Below are positions 1-8,080 of a DNA stretch of 60,094 nt, piece after piece; the stretch's first letter is position 1; the number at the start of each line of letters is the position of its first letter. A program made the translations under genes and the position numbers. This DNA comes from Acidisphaera sp. S103. GTDB taxonomy: Bacteria > Pseudomonadota > Alphaproteobacteria > Acetobacterales > Acetobacteraceae. The notes under the pieces were generated by a model that did no database searches, had not been told where the DNA came from, and worked only from the letters and a program-made list of their open reading frames with translations. The stretch spans positions 243,419 to 303,512 of the forward strand of contig NZ_LMUJ01000101.1 in NCBI RefSeq assembly GCF_009765975.1, read 5' to 3'.

Positions 1-2
1 TT

Positions 3-671
3 TTCGACAGTGCGGTTGAGGGATTCTTTTTGACGCACTACGATTTCCTTGCGCCGCTCGAGAAATCGACCGCCCTGCCGGTGGGGGCAACGGGTCTGCA
101 GGCTTTGCCAGACCTGCTGGCACGCCTCAGCCGTTGTCCGGTCGTTTCGATTTCACTAATCCGAGGGCGTGCGACGGGGGTCGGAAGCGAGCTTGCCCTC
201 GCCAGCGACATGCGTTTCGCGAGCCGGGAGAAGGCCATTTTATCGCAGTGGGAAGTTGGTGCCGGGCTGGTGCCCGGCGGTGGACCGATGGCGAGGTTAC
301 CACGGCTGATGGGACGCGGCCGGGCACTGGAGGTGCTGCTAGGAGCGGACGATATCGACGGCGATCTCGCCGAACTCTACGGTTACGTGAACCGCTCGCT
401 ACCCGACGCCGAACTTGATGATTTCGTCGATGCGTTGGCCGTCAGGATCGCGTCATTCGACAAACAGGCGATTGCGGAAACGAAGCGCCTGGTCGATGTC
501 GCGAGTCTGCCTTCGGATGCTGAAATCGTACCGGAATGGGACGCGTTTCTTGCTTCGTTGCACCGACCGGCCAGCCAGAAACGGATCAACAGGTTGATGG
601 CGTTGGGCTTCCATCGACCCGGCGATGTGGAAAATCGTCTCGGCCGACACGTCGGGCAGCTTGGGAACTAG
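3..671 (+). CDS. Enoyl-CoA hydratase/isomerase family protein, 5' end outside window
   Basis: This is the C-terminal part of a crotonase-fold protein. The frame is open from the first bases of the window and the first visible codons (FDSAVEGFFLTHYDFL) read as family sequence, so the gene starts upstream. The apparent TTG at 30 is not the true start. Crotonase hallmarks are visible: the RGRATGVGSELALASDMRFA stretch forming part of the acyl-CoA and oxyanion pocket, then the GAGLVPGGGPMARLPRLMGR segment. Family members hydrate, isomerise or cleave acyl-CoA thioesters in the cytoplasm, but the substrate cannot be inferred here. The next gene on this strand starts about 100 bp downstream. The family is clear; the specific reaction is unknown. 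Confidence 0.85.
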   Translation, partial: FDSAVEGFFLTHYDFLAPLEKSTALPVGATGLQALPDLLARLSRCPVVSISLIRGRATGVGSELALASDMRFASREKAILSQWEVGAGLVPGGGPMARLPRLMGRGRALEVLLGADDIDGDLAELYGYVNRSLPDAELDDFVDALAVRIASFDKQAIAETKRLVDVASLPSDAEIVPEWDAFLASLHRPASQKRINRLMALGFHRPGDVENRLGRHVGQLGN

Positions 672-771
672 CCGATTAGACCAAGCCCGATCGGACGGTC
701 CAATAGAATCGGCCAAAATCGGAGCATCTTTGATTCCGAACAGATATTCACATAAAATTGGAGACGTCGCG

Positions 772-1653
772 ATGGATATTATCATGTCGGGCCGAACACA
801 TGACGTATTTCGAAAGAGCGATGGCGATTTCGCGGTCACGCAAAACCATATCGGTGGCTCTCCGCCTCGCAACCTTCGATCAAGCGCTCTCCGGTATTTC
901 GACGGTGACGTTGGCCACATAGCGGCCAACCCGGTAGCAACGTCTCAGTTTGAGGATATCGCCGCCACGGCGGCCAGCATCTCCCGCCAACGCGTGAGGC
1001 TGCTTGGCATATTGCTCGCCGCAGCATCGCCAACCTTTTGCGGCGGGCCCCCGGTACTTCGGCCGATCTGGGCAACCGAGGCACTGCATCGGGCCTATAG
1101 CATGGTCAGGCTTGTGGCGCGCCTCGAGCGGAAAGCCCCCCGACGAAATAAGCCTCCGGATCCCCTGGGATTCGAAGACAAGCTCGGTGTTGACCTTGCC
1201 TCGATCTTCGACTCCTTGATGATCGTCCATAACGAGGAACCGCGAGCCTGCTCTCGAACAGTACGAGACGTCGCCCGCAACCTTGTTGAATTGTTTGCAC
1301 CGGGCGTTAGCCATATCACCTTGGTGACTTCTGTCGAGCGACTTACACTTCCCGCTTTTCAGCACCGCGCGCTGGTCCTGATAGCGAGCGAACTCGTCAT
1401 AAACAGCCTTCTGCATGCGTTCGAAAATCGTCCCGCGGGTCACATGATGCTCCGAATCGATCGGCTGAATAACGATGTGGCGCGCCTGGCCGTGACAGAC
1501 GACGGTTGCGGCCTGTTCGATAGCGCACAGCATCATTCCGCACGGTGCGGTGTCATCAATGATCTCGCGGATCTTTTACAATCGGAAGTGATGTATCGGT
1601 CAGCGCGAGGTGGAGGCACTGTAGCCGAAATCGATATCCCACTTCAGGAATAG
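772..1653 (+). CDS. Histidine-kinase-like ATPase (HATPase_c) protein
   Basis: The 293-residue protein carries a C-terminal GHKL ATPase fold: an N-box around residue 211 (SELVINSLLHAF), a G1 box DDGCGL at 243-248, and a glycine-rich GGGT near 280-283. The N-terminal half (1-100) has no recognisable sensor domain and no membrane segment. A possible phosphoacceptor is His106 in a weakly conserved LHRAY segment, resembling the HisKA_2/HWE arrangement. The start at 772 is chosen because GGAGA lies about 8 nt upstream; the frame is open back to 625, overlapping the previous gene. It is probably a cytoplasmic sensor kinase or an anti-sigma-like kinase. No cognate response regulator is adjacent. Confidence 0.75.
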   Translation: MDIIMSGRTHDVFRKSDGDFAVTQNHIGGSPPRNLRSSALRYFDGDVGHIAANPVATSQFEDIAATAASISRQRVRLLGILLAAASPTFCGGPPVLRPIWATEALHRAYSMVRLVARLERKAPRRNKPPDPLGFEDKLGVDLASIFDSLMIVHNEEPRACSRTVRDVARNLVELFAPGVSHITLVTSVERLTLPAFQHRALVLIASELVINSLLHAFENRPAGHMMLRIDRLNNDVARLAVTDDGCGLFDSAQHHSARCGVINDLADLLQSEVMYRSARGGGTVAEIDIPLQE

Positions 1654-1894
1654 TTATTGGTTTACCGGCCTTGGCGCACTGCAAGGATCCGCAGGGGATG
1701 GTGGGGTGCCCTCCCCTCTTCTGACCGGCCTACCGGACACAGTTCGTTGAGCCTGCCAGATGGAATAGAAGGGTACAATTCGCAGCAATTCCGATACATC
1801 CGTCCTATTATTCACATGTCCGACTGGGGCTTATTACATCTCGATGCTGGCAACAGGCACCTCGACCTGAAACCGTTAGATCAGGAGATCCATC

Positions 1895-2299
1895 ATGAGA
1901 AGTCATGAGAACACACTCTTTTTGATGGCTGCGACCATAGTTGTTGTCGTATCGACTATTATACAAACTACACCAAACACCCCGATGACGGTACTACAAC
2001 CGCATGCCGACGGCGATGGCTCCTCGACAATCTGGCCAGCCAGCGATGCCTACAAGAAGTTCTCCGATCCAAAGGGTTGGGACGCGGATGCCAAGGCTTG
2101 GTATAAGCAGCACACGCAGGGCACGTCCAAATTAAGCGAGCGCGCAAAAGCAATCGACCCAGGGTTGCTCTTGGCCGGCCCCTGTCACAGCCAGCGGATC
2201 GGCCGCGAAGCAGCGATAATGTCTGCTGATCAAAAAGGCGGAGCGGACGAAGGCAGCACGAAGGGGTCAGCAGCTCGTCGCTGTCTTCACCCAACATGA
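1895..2299 (+). CDS. Small hypothetical protein with N-terminal membrane/signal segment
   Basis: The 134-residue protein was not recognised. Residues 8-24 form a hydrophobic run (LFLMAATIVVVVSTII) that could be a signal anchor or an uncleaved signal peptide. The remainder is hydrophilic, with a W/K/D-rich patch around 46-75 and a low-complexity charged tail. AGGAG sits about 8 nt before the ATG, which supports translation. The C-terminal third has no family-like features, and the true reading frame there could be disturbed. It stands alone, with more than 200 bp of non-coding DNA on each side. Confidence 0.45.
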   Translation: MRSHENTLFLMAATIVVVVSTIIQTTPNTPMTVLQPHADGDGSSTIWPASDAYKKFSDPKGWDADAKAWYKQHTQGTSKLSERAKAIDPGLLLAGPCHSQRIGREAAIMSADQKGGADEGSTKGSAARRCLHPT

Positions 2300-2743
2300 T
2301 CATCGCACAGCCTGTCCTCCGCCTGAGCCTCGCACCGAGCGAGATAAGGAACCGAGTTGTCACCTCGCTCCAGCATGCAAACGACAGCCACTTCCGGTCG
2401 TGCGATTGAACATAAGCCGGCACGCTCATCGTTATCGCGTTGATGGCAACCGATGTACGATCATTTTAGTCGAAACTATGGGCCCAGCTTGTCGCCCCCC
2501 TCCCCCGGGCCGGGTCACGGGTAGCCGCGCAACGTAAGACGCGCCTATCGACCTGCAAAAAATAGAAGCATTTTTTAGGATTTGCGGTCCTCCAGTCTCA
2601 CGCCTCGATGCGTGGCGGGTGATGGACGCGGGCGATCCAAAAACCGCCACTCGACCGGAGCACGGAAGGGTGTCTATCGGACAGCGCGTATTCGCTCGCG
2701 CCTCCATGGTCCTTAGATTTAGCTCAGTAGAGTGTAAGGCAAA
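2300..2743. other. Non-coding interval
   Basis: I find no credible gene here. The open frames on both strands have arginine/proline-rich composition, no ribosome binding site and no family resemblance. The only structured element is the inverted repeat that follows it, just before the AraC gene. Confidence 0.5.
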
Positions 2744-2764
2744 ATCTTTGGTGGTGCCAAAGAT
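2744..2764. promoter_or_regulatory. Inverted repeat upstream of AraC-type gene
   Basis: ATCTTTGG-5 nt-CCAAAGAT is a perfect 8-bp inverted repeat ending 23 bp before the ATG of the AraC-family gene. The position fits an operator for autoregulation or a hairpin in the 5' leader. This is seen directly; the function is inferred. Confidence 0.45.
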
Positions 2765-2787
2765 CTGAAAGCAATTCGGGGTGTATC

Positions 2788-3393
2788 ATGAGCGCACAAC
2801 TTCAGTTCCATGGCGTGACCAGCCCATCTCAAGCCACAATCCCATATCAAGGCGCGTTCGTTGAACACGCATCTATCGAGCGCATTGCCGTAAGACCATC
2901 GCGCGCTGGAGATCTCTTGGCGGTCGAAGTGGATCGACTGCTTGAAGATGTGCGGGCGGCATTGAATTATGATTTGGATATAGCGACGGAAGCGGCTGGG
3001 CGCCTGAAGGCGGTTCTCGCAAGCCAGCTCAATCAGGTATCCCGCCCTGCGCGGGGCGGATTGGCACCTTGGCAAAAACGCAAGATCCAGGCCTACGTCG
3101 AAAATCGGCTTGAAGGGTCTATTCTGGTCGGTGATCTGGCAAAAATCGTTTCACTCAGTATCAGCTATTTCTCTCGTTGCTTTAAATATAGCTTCGATGC
3201 ATCTCCGCATGCTTACATCGTCAGAACCAGAATCGAACGAGCGCAGACATTAATGATGACGACCCGCGAAAGCTTAAGCCAAATCGCGCTCGCGTGCGGT
3301 CTCCTGGACCAGGCACATCTCTGCAAGTGCTTTCGTCAGGTCACTGGAACCACCCCGGGCGCCTGGCGGCGGACCCACGCAACGGGCCCTTGA
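2788..3393 (+). CDS. AraC-family transcriptional regulator
   Basis: The 201-residue protein has a C-terminal AraC/XylS double helix-turn-helix domain over roughly residues 93-195. It includes the typical first HTH (LAKIVSLSISYFSRCFK) and second HTH (LSQIALACGLLDQAHLCKCFRQVTGTTPGAWRR). The N-terminal 90 residues show no cupin-type sensor and are short for the family, so the ligand is unknown. It probably controls itself or a neighbour, since a perfect 8-bp inverted repeat lies just upstream. The convergent aldo/keto reductase gene ends about 100 bp downstream. Confidence 0.85.
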   Translation: MSAQLQFHGVTSPSQATIPYQGAFVEHASIERIAVRPSRAGDLLAVEVDRLLEDVRAALNYDLDIATEAAGRLKAVLASQLNQVSRPARGGLAPWQKRKIQAYVENRLEGSILVGDLAKIVSLSISYFSRCFKYSFDASPHAYIVRTRIERAQTLMMTTRESLSQIALACGLLDQAHLCKCFRQVTGTTPGAWRRTHATGP

Positions 3394-3491
3394 TCGGCCG
3401 CACACGACGACCCTCAGGCACAGGCCGGCAAAGCTTCCCGGCCGCTCCGCCAAGGCCCAACGCCGGGTCGGACGTTCAATGCCGACCCAGT

Positions 3492-4439
3492 TCAGTTGGC
3501 CCGAGGAATAAAGCCAGGCACACCGGTTCGCACCACAGTATTAAACCGGACGTTCGTCGTTATGCTGTCCCGAATCTCCTGCATGGCGTCTTCCGCCAGG
3601 CCCGAAATCTCGAAGCTTTCCTTAATACGGTGAGGTTGGGTCGAGGTGGTCAGGAAAGCGGTGCCGCGTTGTACAGCCCAGGCCAGCGCAACCTGAGCAG
3701 GCGTCTTGTGGACACGCTGTGCGATCGTTGTGATCACAGGATCTTCCAGCACTTTCGGATCCAGGCTGTGTCCCAACGCCGCGAACGCCAGCAGTATAAT
3801 CCCGTGCTCCCGACAGAAGTCGAGCAGCTCCCATTCGGGGAGATAGGGATGGGACTCGACTTGCACCACCGCGGGTTTGATCCGTGCAACCGCAACGATC
3901 TCCCGTAGCTTCTCCAAGGTGATATCGGATAGTCCGATCGACTTGCACTGGCCGTCGTCCACGAGGCGCTCGAGCGCCCGCCACGTCTCGACCAATGTGA
4001 CCCCGGGATCATAGATTACCTCACCAAGCTCGTCTCTCGGGTCCTGATCGTCGCCGGGTTGAAAAGCAAAAGGGGTATGAATGAGATAGCAGTCGATATA
4101 GTCGATTTGCAGCCGCCGGCGGCTCGCGTCAAAGGCGGGCTTGACCCGCTCAGGACGATGATTGGTGTTCCATAGCTTTGTCGTGATGAAGACGTCCTCC
4201 CGCCGGGCCGTCCCCTCCCCGAACGCTGCCCGCAGCGCATCACCAACCGCTTCTTCATTGCGATACCGTTCAGCGCAATCGAAATGTCGAAATCCCGCTT
4301 CCAGCGCGATCCTGGTCGCTTGTTTGGTTGCAAGAGGATCGGGTATCAGCGTGCCAAACCCGACGGCGGGCATCGCGCCAGATCCATGGGTAAGAGGAAT
4401 CCTTGTATAGCGTAGCGTATCGGGGGTTGCCATGTTCAT
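3492..4439 (-). CDS. Aldo/keto reductase
   Basis: The 315-residue protein is a cytoplasmic NAD(P)H-dependent carbonyl reductase with a TIM-barrel fold. The catalytic tetrad is visible: Asp54 and Tyr59 in FDCAERY, Lys88 in TTKLWN, and His121 in YLIHTPF. The cofactor-binding end is less clear. It lies 76 bp downstream of the DHA2 efflux pump on the same strand and is probably the last gene of the emrA-emrB-AKR operon. That context suggests reductive detoxification of a compound also handled by the pump. The start may be Met1 (4439) or Met3 (4433). The substrate is unknown. Confidence 0.88.
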   Translation of the reverse strand: MNMATPDTLRYTRIPLTHGSGAMPAVGFGTLIPDPLATKQATRIALEAGFRHFDCAERYRNEEAVGDALRAAFGEGTARREDVFITTKLWNTNHRPERVKPAFDASRRRLQIDYIDCYLIHTPFAFQPGDDQDPRDELGEVIYDPGVTLVETWRALERLVDDGQCKSIGLSDITLEKLREIVAVARIKPAVVQVESHPYLPEWELLDFCREHGIILLAFAALGHSLDPKVLEDPVITTIAQRVHKTPAQVALAWAVQRGTAFLTTSTQPHRIKESFEISGLAEDAMQEIRDSITTNVRFNTVVRTGVPGFIPRAN

Positions 4440-4515
4440 ACTCCTTTGTCCGAAGCCGGCCGTCGCATGTGCCTCGGACGGGCTCGATGGTGCGTTCGCA
4501 TCTCAATGCAGGTAT

Positions 4516-6012
4516 TCAGTTCGCCGGCTTCGGTTTGCGCAGAAACAGCACAAGCGGGCTCAAGATCAACATTGGGATCATCATGACCTTGAACTGATCG
4601 ATGATCCCGATCAAAGCCGCCTGACCGGTGATCATGTCGTTGAGCATAGCCAGCCGCGGTGCGGCGATCGAACCCGTGACATGAGCGGCGGCGCGGTAGG
4701 GCGCAAGGTCCTTCGCCAACGCGAGATGCATGGCTTGGGTATTGTCGTAGAAGGAAATCAAGACCACCGCGATGCCGATCGTACTGCCATAGAGGCGCGA
4801 CAGATTGAACAGGGCGGTGCCTTCCGGGCGAAGTGTCGGATCCAGCGTGCTGAACGCCGTCTTGGTAAGCGTCGGCAGCAAGATACCCAGGCCCGTGCCT
4901 TGGACCATGCCGGCATTGATAACGGCCCGCCAGTCCATCTCGGGTGAATAACCGAGCATCCGCCAGTTGCCGTAGATGACCAGGGCCATTCCGCCCGCCA
5001 GGAGTAGCCGGTTGTCGATCCGAGCCGGAGCACGTGCCGCCAGGATCATCGCCCCCACCAGTGTGAGGCTGCGCGGAATTGCCATATAGCCGGTGGTGTC
5101 CGCCGGGTAGTTGAGCAGCTCGTCCAGCATCGGCGACGTCAGGGCGATCGTCGGCAACAGGACGAAGCCGAACGCGAAGTACATCATCGCCGAAATCACA
5201 AAGTTGCGGTCCTTGAACAATGCTTTATCGAGGAAATGAGTTTTGGCGGTCAGCACGTGTACGAAAAACAGACCGAAGCCCAGCGCCGATGCAGACGCCT
5301 CTACCCAGATCTCGGCCGAGTCAAACCACTCCATGCGCTCGCCGCGATCAAGCAGCATCTGCAACCCGATGATGCCCAATGAGAATGTTGTCAGGCCAAA
5401 GAAATCGAAGGGCGGGGCCTGCGCTGGCCGCTTCTCCGGCAAAGAGAGCGCCATGGCCAGGAAGATGAACCCCGCCACTGGCAGGGCAATATAGAAGATC
5501 GATTGCCAGTCGTGATATTCGCTGAACCAGCCGCCGATGGTGGGACCGCTGAGGAGGCCGACCAACAGGGTCACAGCCGCCACCAGGTTTATGCGGGCGT
5601 GCCGCGCAGGCGACACGACATCGAGCAGGATCGCTATCGACAGCGGACCGATTGGACCGCTCGCACCGCCTTGGATGACGCGCGCGGCGATAAATTGCAG
5701 CGGGGTCGTCGCACGTGTCGCAAGCACAAGGCCGAGGGCAAAGATTGCGATTGAGATCTGAAAGACGGATTTTCGGCCGTAGCGGCCCGCAAGCCAGCGC
5801 GTCATCGGCATGGTGATCATGCTTGCCGCGAGATACGACGTGAATATCCAACCGACTTCGTCGTCGGACATCGACAGCGTGCCTTGGATATATAGCAGGG
5901 CTGCATTGGGCAGCGAGATGGTGACCGCCTGCAGGTACGTCGCCATCAGTGCCGCAACGATGATCGTGCGATGGCCGTCGGCTGCCGCGCTCGATGCGAC
6001 CGTAGCGCTCAT
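4516..6012 (-). CDS. DHA2-family MFS drug efflux transporter (EmrB/QacA type)
   Basis: This is a 498-residue inner-membrane protein with about 14 predicted transmembrane segments. The DHA2 signature WLAGRYGRKS lies in the loop after TM2, and motif-C-like glycines (GPIGPLSIAIL) are in TM5. It should exchange protons for drugs or other toxic organics, working with the adjacent membrane fusion protein to export across both membranes. The start at 6012 is preferred to a start 21 nt further upstream because its ATG overlaps the stop of the fusion-protein gene as ATGA, a classic translational-coupling arrangement. The substrate cannot be inferred. Confidence 0.9.
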   Translation of the reverse strand: MSATVASSAAADGHRTIIVAALMATYLQAVTISLPNAALLYIQGTLSMSDDEVGWIFTSYLAASMITMPMTRWLAGRYGRKSVFQISIAIFALGLVLATRATTPLQFIAARVIQGGASGPIGPLSIAILLDVVSPARHARINLVAAVTLLVGLLSGPTIGGWFSEYHDWQSIFYIALPVAGFIFLAMALSLPEKRPAQAPPFDFFGLTTFSLGIIGLQMLLDRGERMEWFDSAEIWVEASASALGFGLFFVHVLTAKTHFLDKALFKDRNFVISAMMYFAFGFVLLPTIALTSPMLDELLNYPADTTGYMAIPRSLTLVGAMILAARAPARIDNRLLLAGGMALVIYGNWRMLGYSPEMDWRAVINAGMVQGTGLGILLPTLTKTAFSTLDPTLRPEGTALFNLSRLYGSTIGIAVVLISFYDNTQAMHLALAKDLAPYRAAAHVTGSIAAPRLAMLNDMITGQAALIGIIDQFKVMMIPMLILSPLVLFLRKPKPAN

Positions 6013-7220
6013 TCGGCCACCTCTGCCGCGCACACCAGCCGGAACAGATGGCGCCAGGTACGGCGACAGTCGGTGTCGACCTGCACGGTGACACTGATGC
6101 CCGAGAACAGCGGCCGGTTCGGATCGAACTTGTCAAGTTCGAGACGTACCGGCAGACGCTGAACGACCTTGACCCAATTGCCGGTCGCATTCTCCGGCGG
6201 CAGGACCGCGAAATCCGATCCGGTGCCGGGACTCATGCTGACGATATGGGCCTTGAAGGTGTGGTTCGGATAAGCGTCCACATCGATGGCCGCCTCTTGA
6301 GCCGGACGCATGTGGGTCAGTCCGGTTTCGCGGAAATTCGCCTCGACCCAGATGCGCCGGGTCGACATCATGGAGAACACGGGGGCGCCAGGATTGACGA
6401 AGTCGCCGACTTGCAAATCATCGACTCTCGCCACGATGCCGTCGTCGGGCGCCACCACCGTCGCGTAGGACAGATCGAGCCGTGCCTTGTCCAGTTGCGC
6501 CTTCGCAGCTCGGACCGTCGGGTGACGATCGACCTCTATGTTCGGGTCCCCGTTCAGTGCAACCACAGTGTTGGCGATCTGCTGCCCGACCGATGCAATC
6601 TGCTGCCGAGCGACCTTGAGATCCATATCGGCTCGGTCATAGACCTCGCGTGGCGTCCAACCGTCTGTGACGAGCGCTCTCCGTCGCCCATACTCACGCT
6701 CGTCGAAGTCCGCGGTGGCGCTTGCCGATTGCAGTTCGGCCAGATGCTGGCGATAGGTAGCCTTAAGCTGGTTGATCTGCAGCCGCGCGCTGTTCAGCCG
6801 CGCCTCGGCCTGCTCGACCGCAATCTGGTACGGGTCCGGATCGACCTGGAACAGCAACTGGCCCTTCTGAACACGCTGATTGTCCTTGACCGCGATATCG
6901 ACCACCTGGCCGGCAACCCGAGCGTTGATCGACTCCTTCGCCGCGCGGACAAAGGCATCGTCGGTCGAGACATAAGGCTCCTGCGCGAGATAGTAGGTAG
7001 CGCCGACGGCGGCCAGCAGGATCGGAAAGAGCATCAATAATGGACGACGCAGCCGTTCCCGCAACGTCTTCCCGGGCACGTGGGCACGGTCGATCGGCGC
7101 GGGACGATCGACCGTTCGGCTCACCTCGGCATCGACATCGGCGAGGTGCCCGGCGTCACCTGCGTGCATCGCGATATCTGACGTCATCGAGGAGCCGGGT
7201 GATATGTAAGAGGATTGCAT
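6009..7220 (-). CDS. HlyD/EmrA-type membrane fusion protein
   Basis: The 403-residue periplasmic adaptor has an N-terminal cytoplasmic tail, one membrane segment at about 60-80 (LLMLFPILLAAVGATYYL), and a biotinyl-lipoyl half-motif (INARVAGQVVDIAVKDNQ). A coiled-coil hairpin spans roughly 130-240, followed by the second lipoyl half (ATVVAPDDGIVARV) and a beta-barrel domain. It links the MFS pump downstream to an outer-membrane channel, which is not encoded nearby. It is the first gene of the efflux operon. GAGG lies about 7 nt before the ATG. The translation-initiation region is part of a direct repeat whose second copy lies near the divergent TetR gene. Confidence 0.9.
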   Translation of the reverse strand: MQSSYISPGSSMTSDIAMHAGDAGHLADVDAEVSRTVDRPAPIDRAHVPGKTLRERLRRPLLMLFPILLAAVGATYYLAQEPYVSTDDAFVRAAKESINARVAGQVVDIAVKDNQRVQKGQLLFQVDPDPYQIAVEQAEARLNSARLQINQLKATYRQHLAELQSASATADFDEREYGRRRALVTDGWTPREVYDRADMDLKVARQQIASVGQQIANTVVALNGDPNIEVDRHPTVRAAKAQLDKARLDLSYATVVAPDDGIVARVDDLQVGDFVNPGAPVFSMMSTRRIWVEANFRETGLTHMRPAQEAAIDVDAYPNHTFKAHIVSMSPGTGSDFAVLPPENATGNWVKVVQRLPVRLELDKFDPNRPLFSGISVTVQVDTDCRRTWRHLFRLVCAAEVAE

Positions 7221-7388
7221 GGTGGGGCCTCATGGCCGTTGAAGACTGTAGCGGGCCGCAGTGACTTTAGCGTCCTGGTCCTGGCGACGATTGTCCAACG
7301 CTGACTTGCTTTGGCATATCCAGCGGCTGGAATCCGTCCCGTGCGAAGTCGGTTTGCATGACTGGCCTCATGACCATTGAATTTTGTA
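7217..7388. repeat. Direct repeat pair in the emrA-tetR intergenic region
   Basis: Two imperfect copies, at 7217-7250 and 7356-7388, share GCATG, the core GGCCTCATG-CC, TTGAA and TGTA at the same relative positions. The first copy overlaps the start codon and ribosome binding site of the membrane fusion gene; the second lies about 55 bp upstream of the TetR gene. They could be paired TetR operators, since GGCC-TCAT-GGCC is partly dyadic. Alternatively they may be the trace of a small local duplication of the translation-initiation region. Confidence 0.55.
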
Positions 7389-7441
7389 TCGTATCGCATA
7401 AATATGATCGTCTGAGCGTTCCGTCAAGGGTTTTATTCGAC

Positions 7442-8065
7442 ATGGTACAAAATGAGGATGCGGAGCCGAGGCGCCGGGGCCGGCCACGCGCGTACGATCC
7501 GCAGGCAGCACTGCAGCAGGCGGCCGAAAGGTTCTGGAGGAGCGGCTATTCCAGCACATCGCTCGACGAGATCAGTGCCGCGACAGGCATGAACCGGCCG
7601 AGTCTCTATGCGGCCTTCGGCGACAAGCACGCGCTGTACCTCAAGGCGCTCGAGCGGTATTGGCAGTTCAGCCTTGTCGCGGTGCGGGAGGCGCTGGCGG
7701 ACGGTGAGCAGACGTTGGACGCGGCGCTGATGCGTGTCTACGACGGACAACTGGCGATTTACTTCTCGGGTGACGGCCCGCCGCGCGGGTGCTTCGCGAT
7801 CGGAACCGCAACGACCGAGGCGGTCGAGGATGCCGAGATCCGAAGTGCCCTCGCCGACGGACTGCGTGCGCTGGATGCTGATTTCGAAGCGCGCTTCCGC
7901 ATGGCGCGCGAGAGGGGCGAACTGCGAGATGATGCCGATCCCGCGGCACTCGCGGTGCTTGCGTCCGCCACGCTGCACACCATCGCTATCCGTGCCCGCG
8001 CCGGTGTCCCCCGTGGCGAACTGCGGGAGATCGCGCTGAAGGCGGTGCGTGTGATCCGCGGATGA
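7442..8065 (+). CDS. TetR/AcrR-family transcriptional regulator
   Basis: The 207-residue protein has an N-terminal TetR HTH (residues about 18-65, with SLDEISAATGMNRPSLYAAFGDKHALY) and a variable ligand-binding C-terminal domain containing GCFAIGTATTEAVED. It is divergent from the efflux operon with 221 bp between start codons, the usual layout for a repressor of a drug pump. The ATG at 7442 is chosen because the family-like sequence (arginine-rich RRRGRPRAYDP) begins there; the frame is open further upstream without a family match. The direct repeats in the intergenic region are candidate operators. Confidence 0.88.
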   Translation: MVQNEDAEPRRRGRPRAYDPQAALQQAAERFWRSGYSSTSLDEISAATGMNRPSLYAAFGDKHALYLKALERYWQFSLVAVREALADGEQTLDAALMRVYDGQLAIYFSGDGPPRGCFAIGTATTEAVEDAEIRSALADGLRALDADFEARFRMARERGELRDDADPAALAVLASATLHTIAIRARAGVPRGELREIALKAVRVIRG

Positions 8066-8080
8066 CCGACGGCGGGTCCT

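Noticed and set aside
625-771. Upstream extension of the histidine-kinase-like gene
   Set aside because: It overlaps the end of the hydratase gene and lacks a ribosome binding site; ATG at 772 has one.
1657-1908. 83-codon frame between the ATPase and the exported protein
   Set aside because: No ribosome binding site, no family features, and it overlaps the better-supported gene at 1895.
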